Source: Rotaria socialis (lineage: Eukaryota > Rotifera > Eurotatoria > Philodinida > Philodinidae). From it: a DNA stretch of 64,000 nt. Below, piece after piece: positions 13,059-24,700 of this stretch. The stretch lies in assembly GCA_905331475.1 (NCBI GenBank), contig CAJNYU010003131.1:62001-126000 (forward strand), given 5' to 3'. Position 1 is the first letter of the stretch. Every line of letters starts with the position of its first letter. The notes below the pieces were generated by a model. The model was given only the letters and a program-made list of their open reading frames with translations, was not told where the DNA came from and made no database searches. The position numbers were made by a program, and so were the translations under genes.

Positions 13059-14764
13059 CTTTATCGTGTATATAATAATAAAGAAAGATTTATATAACTT
13101 ATATATATATAAATTCTTAATTTCTATCTAGTCTAAAGATAACAAAAGAAAAATTAAGCATTGAATATGTAGTTAGATTAGAATATAGCTACATAAATGA
13201 GGATGCTCACCTCGATACGCAAAGCGAACAGTCAAAACAGGAAATGAAAGAAAATTAGAGATTTGGAGAGCGTGCAAATGACTATCGTGTGATATGTGCG
13301 CACATACAACAGGATATTGCAATTGAAATAAACAATTCAATAAATAGATGATTGAGGATGAGATTCGTTCACTTTCTTCTTCGTCTGTTTTCTTTTTCTC
13401 TCTTATAATACTATGATGATAGTAATAATGATAAACATAAGAGTTGCAGATGAAAATGATTAAAGAATGAAAGGCAAAACGGATATGAGCAATTCATCGG
13501 CATCAGACACTTGCTACTATGGCTGTCGTTGTCATCATCAAATGTAATCAAGCTTCAAATTACTTCTTCATTTGGCAATACTATCGTCGTCTTGAATGTC
13601 CACATTACTGTTGTTTCTTATGAATTATTAACAAACAAGCATGTTATTAAAGATATAGACGAAGGCACATCTATACTATAATTATTTGCTTCTAATAGTC
13701 TTCGCATGTTACCGCCGCTATCATCATGCTTCCTTTCTTTTTCTTTTTCTATTATTTGTTAAAGTAGAGTTGTTAAGGAATGAAAGAGAAACTCAACAAA
13801 TATTTATAACAACTTCGAATCTAATTATGAGTATTATCAATCTAAGTGTATGCGAACATAGAAATAAGAATATGTAACTAAAGAACAATTATACGTGCTA
13901 CACTCTCTTCAGTCCATCGAGCCACTTGTATATGAGAATGAGAACATACGTACGTATATATATATATATATACATAAATATATTCGAATCGTTCACAATT
14001 AACTGAAGTAGCCCTATTCATTCACTAGCACGACAGGTGGGATTGACGAGGATAAAAATCCTTGGCGGACAAACATATAGTTACATTTTTCTTTCCTTCT
14101 TCTTATTCTATCAATAAGATGTAAATGAAGCAGAAAAACGATTAGGTCTTTTCACAGCAACAGATTAGCCAGGATTATTTGATTAGATCGAGACTCATTC
14201 TTTCTTTTTTTCTTTCTTCATGTGTATGTTATCGAACATGCGCAAACGATCCTTTTCTTTAAGTACATAGCTATCAAAAAAAAAAAAGAAAGAAAGAACC
14301 TAGTTTACCAATGCATAAATAGATTCGTCGTTCTTTTGATGATGCATTTCCGTGATTTCTCGTCAAATTACTAGTTTAAGTTTTTTTCTCTTACATTTCC
14401 GTTGATCTATCGTCTAATTTTTCATGTTATCATCATCGACAAAAAACGAGTAGTCACGAAATATTCTAATCAATTTAATAAATCTTCAGCTATTCTTTAG
14501 AAAAAGTAAACGAACCAATCGATTTATTTGTCATGAGGGAGAAATTGTTCATGCCTATATGATCATGTTCAGAAGATTCAACCAATCGTAAAACAATCCG
14601 ATTTATGTTACTAAATTATAAGTTTTCGTTCATAAAAGAATGATTCTTTTTTTTGTATTCATACAATAGACAAATTCATTTGTCATATTTAAAAATAAGA
14701 CGCACACACAAACAAAACAAACTGTACAAACACTGTAAAAGAAGCAAAAAAGGAGAGAACATTT
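13059..14764. other. Convergent intergenic region, S2P / homeobrain 3' ends
   Basis: About 1.7 kb between convergent genes, rich in T/C and A runs, with a (TA)n run at about 13957-13971. The plus-strand open frame at 13686-13877 is hydrophobic and of low complexity; I do not support it. No other structure recognised. Confidence 0.45.
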
Positions 14765-16378
14765 TTAAGCGGTGGTATCTTGCATTTCTAATTTGACACG
14801 CCGATGATTATCAAATCTATCGAATTGATTTGTTAAATAGGACTCGGATGACGAAGAATTGGATGATGGAGATACAGACGAAATATTTAGATTTGATGAA
14901 GATATGGCTTGATTATTGTGATAGAGTAAATTAAAATGTGGATGTTGATTTGAAGGTAATCGTGCTAGAAGATTTTCATCCATGTGACCCATTAGAAATG
15001 GAAGATAATGTGCCGGTGGTGGTGGTGGCGGTGGTGGCGGTACAATTTGTGAAGGACGATCAATATTAGAATTGTTTGCACCCACATTTGCTGTTAATGC
15101 ATTGGATAAATATGCTGACATTTGATGACGAAATGATTCAATATCATGTGGGGCTATAAAACTTGGACTATCGCGGCCGAGTGCTTTTTCACGTTTACGC
15201 CATTTTGCACGACGATTTTGAAACCTTTAAAAAAACAGAAAAGACAAAACCCTCAATGAATTGTCTGCCAATAAATATTGATTAAGACTAATTTTATTAT
15301 TCATTTGATTCAACAACACATTCAAAATTGAATTATTTATGTTTATTTAAGATAAAATTTTCTATACTCATATTTCATCTATTATCTATTCAACAAGATT
15401 TAATCGCTTATTATCCATAGCAGACAAAGAAGAAACATACAATAATTGAGTGCAAGTAAGGCAGAGTTCATTTAATATAGTATTTCTTTTGTTTCTATCT
15501 AACTTACCAGACTTGTACGCGAGCTTCACTTAAATCCAGTCTCATAGCAAGTTCTTCACGTGTAAATACATCAGGATATTGTGTTTTTTCGAACGAACGT
15601 TCTAATTGATGTAATTGATACGTTGAAAATGTTGTTCGACTACGTCGTACTTTCCTCGGTCGGTCATCTGAACTATGTTGTTCACCTGATGAATCATGTT
15701 CTTCATCGTTACTTGATAATTTATTATTAAAATTTTCATTGTTATTTGTTGATGATGGAAGTGGTACAACAGATGATGGTGATAAAATTTCCGGTGCTAA
15801 ATTAAAATATCCTGATAGATATAACACGTATTTGATTGATTTCTTTTTTAGTTTGTGATCTCATACTCGCTCCCTTCGTCTTCCTATTGTTAATGAGGCA
15901 ATTGACGAACAAATTAACAACACATTCTCTCTTTTCTTTTCTCCGAACAATAAGAATAGATTTCCAATTCAGTTGTATCGATTAAGTCCCATGCTACTTA
16001 TGTACGTGTCGAGTGGTTATGTATGTATGCGTATATTATAGAGAAAATATAGAAGAAAATTTCAAGTGATCCATTAAAATGACAAGAACATGAATAAAAT
16101 GAAGATAATTAAAGATAGTTTAAATGAATAGGATATTGACTACTCATATTTATATATATGTATATATATATATTCTCAATAATTAGCTTTTCTTTACCTT
16201 CAATTGTTTGTCGTTTATGTAATTGATGTTCATTATCTTCGTTAAGATCAGATATTTTTCGTTTTAAACTATTCGTTGTTAACGATGCTGAAGAATTATT
16301 TTCAAGTATACATGCAATTGTAAAACCTCGCATTGTATAATAAATATTCGGTGTTTTTTTTAATACTCGTTTATTCAA
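14765..16378 (-). CDS. hbn: Paired-like homeobox transcription factor homeobrain
   Basis: DNA-binding regulator of anterior brain development in animals. Three exons on the minus strand: 16198-16378, 15508-15811 and 14765-15224, giving 314 residues from the first ATG (or 299 from MRGFT). The homeodomain spans about residues 115-174, starting at VRRSRTTFS and split by an intron within the codon for Trp48 of helix 3 ([17 protein letters not shown]). Gln at homeodomain position 50 and the phrases [31 protein letters not shown] and KREKALGRD match homeobrain better than Arx, Rax or Alx. Exon 1 carries FTIACIL, an eh1/octapeptide-like Groucho-binding motif. The C-terminus has a run of nine prolines and Ser/Asn-rich sequence; no OAR motif is visible. 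Upstream DNA holds a (TC)n tract and a TAAT array. Confidence 0.92.
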
Positions 16379-16474
16379 TTATAAAATATAGTGGATGATT
16401 TGATCGCGAGTGCACACCGAGAAAAGAAAACGTTATATGTTCGTCAGTAGAAGTAGTAGCGATGATAATTATAT

Positions 16475-16479
<5 letters not shown>

Positions 16480-16513
<34 letters not shown>
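16480..16513 (+). repeat. (TC)n microsatellite upstream of homeobrain
   Basis: A run of about 17 TC dinucleotides some 100 bp upstream of the homeobrain start codon. Read on the gene's strand it is a (GA)n tract, the kind bound by GAGA-type factors at animal promoters; a regulatory role is only inferred. Confidence 0.85.
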
Positions 16514-16515
<2 letters not shown>

Positions 16516-16980
16516 TTGTGTTTCCTTTTTTCTTCTATCGAGAGAAGGGCAGAGAAAGAGAGAAAAAAATTGAGTGCACCGAGCTATTCCATTGGCGCAT
16601 GTAAATAATAGGACGGACCGTGGGTTGTAATCAACAAACCAATATAATCATTTCACGCGTGCATATTGTACATGAAAAAAGTAAGCGAAGAGAAGAAAAA
16701 AGAAGAAACCTTACTTGGAGGTTTCTTTTTTCTTCGTTGCTTCAAGCACCCATACGTATTTGTTTCGCTCTCTGGCTGACAACTTTCTAATTTGTCTAAA
16801 TTGATGGTAGCATTGAATAATATATGAATTAAAAAGAAAGTCAACGTTCTACTGCTGTTCATTCTATTATTCAAAATATGGCAAAGAGAGAGAAAAATAA
16901 TCGAATGAATCCAATGTTAAAAGTTATTTTACTTTTAAATTAATAAAAGCGTTTAATTAGATTATGGATAATAAGGATAC

Positions 16981-17007
16981 TAATTAATTAATTAATTAAT
17001 TAATTAA
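16981..17007. repeat. TAAT tandem array, homeodomain core sites
   Basis: TAAT repeated about six and a half times without interruption, so it reads as overlapping TAATTA palindromes on both strands. TAAT(T/A) is the core site of Q50 paired-like homeodomains such as the gene about 600 bp downstream. Could be simple AT-rich repeat drift. Confidence 0.7.
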
Positions 17008-18984
17008 CAAGATTTCAACGGAATACTTGTAAACTGACGATAATTTCTCTCTTGTATTTATTAAAGAAATTGTTGGAATGAACGATACGATGTTTTTCTT
17101 TTATTCATCTGAATGATCTCAAAATTGATTATAATGCATTTTAACACGATAGTTCCTCTTCATTAGTATCTTTTATAAAAGACAATCAAAGTAGAAATAA
17201 AATAAAAAATTTCTTTTTCCGATCTTTCAATGGGAAATTAAGCAACTTATAAGCGCAACATAAAATTAAGCTCATAAGTTCTTTTTCTTATAATTGAAAG
17301 AGTAGTTCAATTTTTTGTTCTCCAACATTTTATCTATTATCATACTCAATTTAACACTTGCGTTTTCTTTCTTGTTCTTTAACAATCAATTTAACATTAA
17401 TACAAAAGTTTATTATTTTGTAAACAAATTTCTCGTCATCGAGAACTTATATAAAAATACTGAATTGTTCCTATAATTACAATTGATGTATTAAAAGCTT
17501 GTTGAAATGAAACATAATGATGATCAAAAGAAAGCTTGCGGGCTAGTTACATTTGAATTACATCAATTGAAAAAAAAACGGAAGCAAGAAAAAGAAAAAA
17601 AAATTGACTGACATCATTTTATTTTATATTTATCGACTTTGCTGTCAGTCCTGGCGTGTGCGTATCGTGTTAGAACAATTTGATTGATCAAGAATGAGAA
17701 GAAAAACTGTTCTTTATTACTTGCCAATACGCGTGTCGATAATTGAACACTTCATTTCCTGCGAAATTAAACACAAAATGCTTTCTTTTTTCTTCTTCTA
17801 ATGTCTCATATCACTTGTCATGGTTGGGACCCCCCGAGCACAATTAAATTTGTATATTTTTCATTTATTTGCCTATTCCATATTCACACTATTCTAGCAA
17901 ATGCATGCGTATCTATTCATTATTTTGATGAACACAAAGCGAGATAATTAGTGTACATTGATATTGAAATAAATTGATTTCTATTGTTAACGGTTGGCTT
18001 AGATTCTTTTTTTTTAGGCAGAAACTTTTTTGTCTCTTGTATAACGCACGAAAAGATTTTTTTATTGTGAGGAAAAAATAAAATATTTACATAATTGAGA
18101 GAATGTTAAATGACTTTCGGGCAGATTGTGCTTTAATTACGAGTCGTTAAAAGTTAGGATTTTGAAACAAGCAACGGTCTGAATGAAGGTAAACTTGAAT
18201 TTGGCCGAAAGCAAAAATACCGAAAGCAAGAATGTCGAAAATACGAACATTGAAATAGAACTTTGTTGTAGGAAGGCAATTTAAAATGAAGACTGTTTGG
18301 AAAAGTGTGTTATGACGATGTCATTATTTCACGACGAATGTTGACTTATCTTATTGTAAATTTATGATCCATCTATCACACTATTGTGCATTCAGTACAA
18401 AGAAATGGACAAAGAAGAATACGAATAAGAATCTTCAATCATTCATTATTCGAGAAACAAAATAAAAGTGAGAGCGCCCCCCTCTGATTCGATATCTATC
18501 ATCAACGATGATTGATATTTCATTAATTCGAATAAAGAAAGTATAAACTCGAATGACCATCTGGTGCACCGAAGCCGAAAGACACAAGAACAACAGCATT
18601 ACAAAGTCAAATAAAGACGTTGTATGATATATATATATATAGATAGCAACTGACTGCGAACTCCTTGAAAGTTTGTCTTTAATTGTGATAAAAAAGAAGT
18701 TTTAATCAAGCAGATAGAACATTGTTTAAAGACGGATTAACAATCATTCCCAAAAAAAAGTTGTAACACTGTCTGTTAGTCTTCTTCTAATAATAAACAT
18801 CGCGTTTTAATTAAGTCTACTGGCTGATTCATTTTCATGAAGAAAAAAAAAATGCATGGAAGTATCACCTCAGTTTCGACATTTTTACTTTCGACCAAAT
18901 TCAAGATAATCCCTGATAATATTTTATTTGATGGATGAATGTTATCGATATGATAGAAAAATATAACTTTGTTCGTTTTGTGTT

Positions 18985-21053
18985 TTACTTTAGATATTTT
19001 TGACGTAATCGATTGCGTCTTTGTGTTAGCGGTGTTTGTTGGGTTGCATTTATTTTTATTGTAGTAAATGAATTATTATAAGGTCGTCTGGTAAATCGAG
19101 TGGAAGTATTCGTAGATGGTCTGAATGGTAAAAACTGAAACACACTCGGGAGCGTCTTTGGAAAATAAATTTCAGTTGTAATACTCGACTCTGTTGATAG
19201 TCGTAGTTGTTGATCATTGGTTGTTTCTTGTTTTATGGAAGTCGAAATGTACGCTGGCAATTCAGTGGTTTCTTCGATGTAATTAGATGTTTGGACTTCA
19301 TTTAAAAACACTGTCGATGTTTCTTGCATTTGAGATGTATCAAATTGTGTGATGGTTGATAAATAATCTATTGTTGAAACTATCGAGCTTTTGAAATAAC
19401 TTACGGAATTCGTTGTTTCAATTAATCTTTGAAATCGAGTTGTTGAACTGGTAGGGCTAATTTTCGTTGTAGAAATCGTCTTTTTGGTCTTTAATGAAGA
19501 TGAACTACTTTTAGTTGTTGAATACATTAACTTCGGATTATCATCACGTATTGGTAGTACTATTTTAAATATACAAAACTTAATTATTTTTTAAACTTGC
19601 TGTATAGTTTCTATCTGCTGATTAAATCTTCACTCGGTATGTGTGAAAAATTAATTTAACCAAAATAACAATTTTTGTTGTTTAATAACCAATCCCTTTG
19701 GCTTCATATAACATTTTATAAGGTTAGACTGTGCTATTTCACTGTCGATGTGACTTTTTGATTAAATTCATTTTCACATACAATTCCTGAGACTTCCCGT
19801 GAGATGAGCAATCTGTCAGAGAAAATTTTTTTTAATCATTCGTAGGTCGAGTCATCACGGTTCCGTAATAAATTCTAAATGTAATGTCTGCAGAATGTAA
19901 AATAGATTCTTGTCTACGTGAGAATCGTTCAATACCTGTTGAAACTAACGGTCTACTTAACATATGAATTACTTAGGATGGCTCACAGAAAAACGAATTA
20001 GAAAAATGGTCATTACTAAAACGAACTGTGTTTGGCGCTGAACAGATGTATATGAAGGTAGGATGATCATTGAATAGTAAATGAAATGGTTGTCGGAATG
20101 CAGTTAGATTAAAAAATGAACGACGTAAGATAGAATTACGTTCGTTGGCGCAATTAGAGCATCCATTGAAATAAATTTGAATATTTTGAAAAATTAAAAA
20201 AATTGAACACGACCTATTTTGAAGAATAACTAATGAAATTGATTATTGATAATTAAAAAACTTATACCGTTGTTTTTGTTCATTTGTAATTGATTGATCT
20301 TGAACAAAAACTTTATCAATAGATAGAATACGAAATCCCACATTGTTTCGTAGTTGATTGGAAAGCTAAAATATGGTGCATTAAATTAGAAAAATACGAT
20401 TCAATTCTTTTACAAACATAGTTCTGAGTCAATATTTTATTAGCAGCTGATAGATGAGTCTTAGAAGGAAAATTCATTGGGCCCAATATATTTATACCGT
20501 AATATAAATCACCTAGATCGTATCCTTGTTAACAAGAAAAGTAAGATTGATACTGTAATTGTAAGCGATTCACGTACTTTCAATATAATTTTCATTATCA
20601 TTATCGATATCTTTTCTAAAAGCAATTACTAAACCAATAATGGCCACTGACACAGCAAGTAATCCAACACTGATAAATAAACAAGTAGTAAACCATACCA
20701 TTTTCTGTGAACGTCTACTAAAACGCAAATCTTTTTGAAAGAATCTTAGAAAATTGAGTCTTTCTACTTAAGATTAAGAGCTATGGGAATACTATTCTGA
20801 TTTGTCCATAGTCGCGGATAGCCAGCACACGGTTGATTAAGAGTAGACTGAAACCGAGAGATTGTTTCGGTCTATACAAACAACAGTCAAAATTAGTTGT
20901 TATCGTTTCAAAAGTAATTCTAAATGAATTACTTACTGTTGGTGTTACTTCTATTCGTCGTATAATTTTCATTTGTGTAGTAGTTGTTATTATCGAACGT
21001 GTTAATTGATCAGCATTGGTATTCATTGGTTCTACACGATTTATTTGCCTCAT
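18985..21053 (-). CDS. Type II membrane protein with Ser/Thr-rich tail, unknown
   Basis: Not recognised. Minus-strand exons: an N-terminal exon starting at 21053, a TM exon ending at 20578, then 20418-20524, 20268-20365, 19987-20213 and 18985-19559. One membrane helix (about 25 residues, MVWFTTCLFISVGLLAVSVA onward) is followed by a short DNDNEN acidic stretch and about 140 residues of folded-looking sequence with cysteines (FNGCSNCANERN, YICSAPN), then about 190 residues very rich in Ser and Thr. That plan suggests a single-pass surface protein with a mucin-like, O-glycosylated outer tail. The first splice junction is unclear: the obvious donor after VTPT does not fit the phase of the TM exon, while a later donor near 20826 does. 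The protein may instead start at the Met just before the TM helix. It is divergent from PRPF3, with 743 bp between starts. Confidence 0.6.
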
Positions 21054-21796
21054 GACTTGAGTTCCTTTTTATTTTATTTCAATCACACAAATTGTAAAAT
21101 GATCGTAGATAGTATTTTAGTAGTACTGTTCTCTTTATAGCAGACGAAAAAACACATGAGATAGGGGCGTCATGTATTGCCAATTGTTATCTTTTAACGA
21201 TGGAGTTCTCTCATCAATGAATTACAACTAAATAAAAGCGAATAATAAGTTGTGCAATAGAATTTATCGAACAACTGATATTTATGGATAGATTTTCTAT
21301 TCGAAATCGAAATCGAAATCGAAAGTTCCGGTTGTTTTCACAGGATTAGTCAGAATATTCAAGTAAATGATTCAATTATTGCTTTAACTATAATGACTTG
21401 AAGAGATTGAAACTTTTTCACGTATTCTCTTTGCTACTTGACAAATTCGATTCTATTTTGTAGCTTCTTAGTACTTTTTCAAAGGAAAATCTACTGGGCC
21501 ACTTTCAAATTTAGCCAGTGGTGTTTCTACAATGACAATATTGCTCTAGAATAAAAGCATACGCCTTCGAAACGGATTGAAAAAACTCCATTTCGATTAG
21601 CTTTAGACATATTTCTAGCCATAGACGTGCTACTCTATCGATAGAATTAATCCGTTAGATGTCACTTCTTTCCTTTTAGCCTCTTGTGATTGGCTACTCG
21701 CGACAATCAATTGAGTAACGAAACACTCCGCATTTCATTTCAGTATTGCATTTGATAAATTCTTGCTGAAACTTTCACACATATACTCATAAAATT
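21054..21796. other. Shared upstream region, membrane protein / PRPF3
   Basis: A 743-bp divergent spacer that must hold both promoters. It includes a short GAAATC tandem (four units, about 21301-21324). No clear TATA box or gene seen. Confidence 0.5.
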
Positions 21797-24700
21797 ATGT
21801 CGAAAAAATTAGTAACACCAAAACAGGAACCCATCGGTCCTGATGCGGTACGTCAATCACTGTTACATTCATTTTTCATAAACAATCATTTGAAATTATA
21901 TTTTAGGTTCGCGATATGATGATTGCAGCTCAAAAGCAAATAAAAGATCGGCAACAAGAAATAAATTTTACTGTAAGTATTCTTCCGTATATTGTTTTTT
22001 TGCTTCGTACTAATTCCGTAAATTTTAAGGCACCACCAACAGCTGCTCAACAACGCTTAGCTGAACTCAGAGGACGAATAGCAAATCAATTGGGTACGTC
22101 TATCTATTCTATTTCAATTAAAAATATTCATTTGATTTTCGTTAGGAAACCTTATTCCATCACAGATCGAAGATCGAGATCGGCCAGTACATGTTACGAT
22201 TGACAAAGAAGGTCGTACCATTGATTCTATGACAGGTGAAGTTTTACAATTGCCAAGTCGTGTTCCAACATTGAAGGCTAATCTTCGAGTACAAAAAAAA
22301 GATGTTATTAAGCAAGAAACTCCGAAATCTAAACTAGCTAAAGAAGCTGTTATTGAACATCCGGGACTCGATGCATCAGCAGTACATTTTGATGCTCGTA
22401 TTGGGTAAATAAAAGAATTCTATTTTGTGACAAATTAACTTCTTGTTTGATTCTTTCTTTAGAACTCATGCAGCTTCACGTAATAGTCGTCCGCTAGTAT
22501 TTAATAAAAAAGGCAAATATGAAGAAATTGCAAATCGACAACGTGCAAAAGCTAAATTAGAAAGATTACAACAAGAAATATCACAAATAGCCAAACGAAC
22601 TGGTATTGCAGTAGAAAATCAAGTTACAATAATTCAACCAAAAAAATTTTTCGTCAGTAAATTAAAGTTTTTGTATGAATTGATAAAGCAAAATTTTTTT
22701 TTTATAGTCTGAACTTCATGTTCCTGATGTTGAATGGTGGGACTATGTAATAATTCAACAGAATAAGTTAGTATTATTATTTTATTTTTTTTCACTTTAC
22801 TGAATTTGTTTTTTCCAATTAGCTATTCAACAATAACTCCAGATGCTAATATTCCACCTATGCTTACTGGTATTACGCGACTTATTGAACATCCAATTCA
22901 ACTGAAGCCACCGTGTAAGTGACAAAAAAATATAACTAAGAACTTCGAATTCATTTTTTCTTTTGTAGTTGAAGCAAATAAACCGGTTTTGTTACCGATA
23001 CATTTAACTAAACATGAACAACGTAAATTACGACGTCAAAATCGTTCTGAAGTACTCAAAGAACAACAAGAAAAAATTCGCCTTGGATTAATGCCTCCAC
23101 CGGAACCAAAAGGTAGGCAATTGAATTCTTGACAAGATAGCTTTCCATTTGCTCTATTGGCTGTTTTATAGAGAAATAATTAAGTGTGAGAATTGGAGTG
23201 CAGTTCTATGCGTCTGACAAAGACAAAAAACAAGATTAGAAAATTTTGTGCAAGTTTTATTTCATTCCTGAGCGTTGTGCTTATAGGAGCAGTATCATTA
23301 CGAAATAAAAATCGATATAATTCTAGTGGTAAAACCAAGGGGGAAGGTGTTGACAAGATGCTGAAAGATACTAGAGGTGTTAGTGGTTGTCGAAAGGCAA
23401 CAGACAAATAAAGGAGTAGTATACAACAGGATGACATAATTCTCTGTTAAACTCTTTGTTTTTCCTCAGTCTTGATGAATACACTAATTCCACAATAAAA
23501 ACAGAGGTATGCCAAATTTGGCACCTGACTTCGCTGAAAACCTGCATCTAATTTTATTAGCTTGAGAATCATAATTGAATTCTGATTATTTTTCACAAGT
23601 TTATGGTGTATTTTATGAAAAATCAATTTTAACGTCTGGTGTTGAGGCCCGCGTTAGGAATCGGAAAAACCTTTTTGTTCTGGTTTTAGTGCAAGTAGTT
23701 ATATTTCGATAATGCTAAGTTTCGTGATCACAAATAATATCTTACGAGGGAAGGTCCCTGGGTGTTTCTCTAGGATTTCAACGAAACCTATGTGGGTTTG
23801 TGAAGTCAAGCGTTGGTATCTCAAATATAGGAAAATTAGTGGCTAAAATCAATCCGTTAAAAGAAAATAGAATAAAAAAACTTTATTCTTAGGACCCTGA
23901 GGAGGACCACAGGTTGTTGCTATTAACAAAAAATCAGGTTCGCAAAACAAATTTCAGACATACATAGGTCGACACAGTTTTTAATCTTGATTCCAAATGT
24001 CTCATGAGTTTTGCTGCATATCGTATTTTTTGTAACCAAAATTTCCAGAGCAGTAATCAAAATGTTATAAAATCGTAGCTGGTGAAGAATCTGATAGAGA
24101 AGTTTTAATCGACCAATTTCTTTGGAATCTGAAAAAACGTGCAATGATGAAGGGTTTTTGAAGTGCTATCAATTGATAGATGCATGTTTACAAGAGTCGA
24201 TTAAACGCTGTAAATTTCTACTGGTTGACTAGATAACTAGTTGAACACAATTCTCAGCTCACATAGCAAATGCCAAGCGATATACCAATAACTCGTGTTT
24301 TCGATAGACTTATTCTTAAGCAAATCGATGTAGAACCCAATGTCCTCTTAGATGTTACCATTCCAAAGTGAAAGTGATATTACTGTGAAAACATATCAGA
24401 AGTATATCGCTTAATTTCGGTGATTGTAAGCTAAGGGTACAATATCCAGTCATTACTACCCTAGATTTTATAGAATCGATGTAAACCTACTGTCAAGCAA
24501 CAGTGTTATATTATGCATCGAAGCATGCATACTTTTTAATAATTCAAGAATGAATAAATGCTACCGTTGTGTGCCCATATGCTTTATTCGTATATCAGCG
24601 AGAGTGTTGATTTGATCTGAATACGATGAATCGCATAAATTTACAACAGTAATCATTACAATAGAATCCCTTTGTCGTTTTATTGAGAACAAATTACCAT

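Larger units (their letters stand above)
16379..18984. other. Upstream region of homeobrain, no gene seen
   Basis: About 2.6 kb, one of the larger gene-free stretches. It lies upstream of homeobrain and downstream of the next minus-strand gene, so it is the natural place for homeobrain control elements. It contains the (TC)n tract and the TAAT array listed separately. The minus-strand frame at 16653-16874 has no motif. Confidence 0.45.

Noticed and set aside
13686-13877. 63-codon plus-strand frame between S2P and homeobrain
   Set aside because: Low-complexity, hydrophobic, no homologue recalled and no splice sites around it.
16138-16190. Peptide YIYIYI at the end of the first homeobrain frame
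   Set aside because: It is read from the TATATA-rich intron after the GTAAAG donor at 16197, not from coding sequence.
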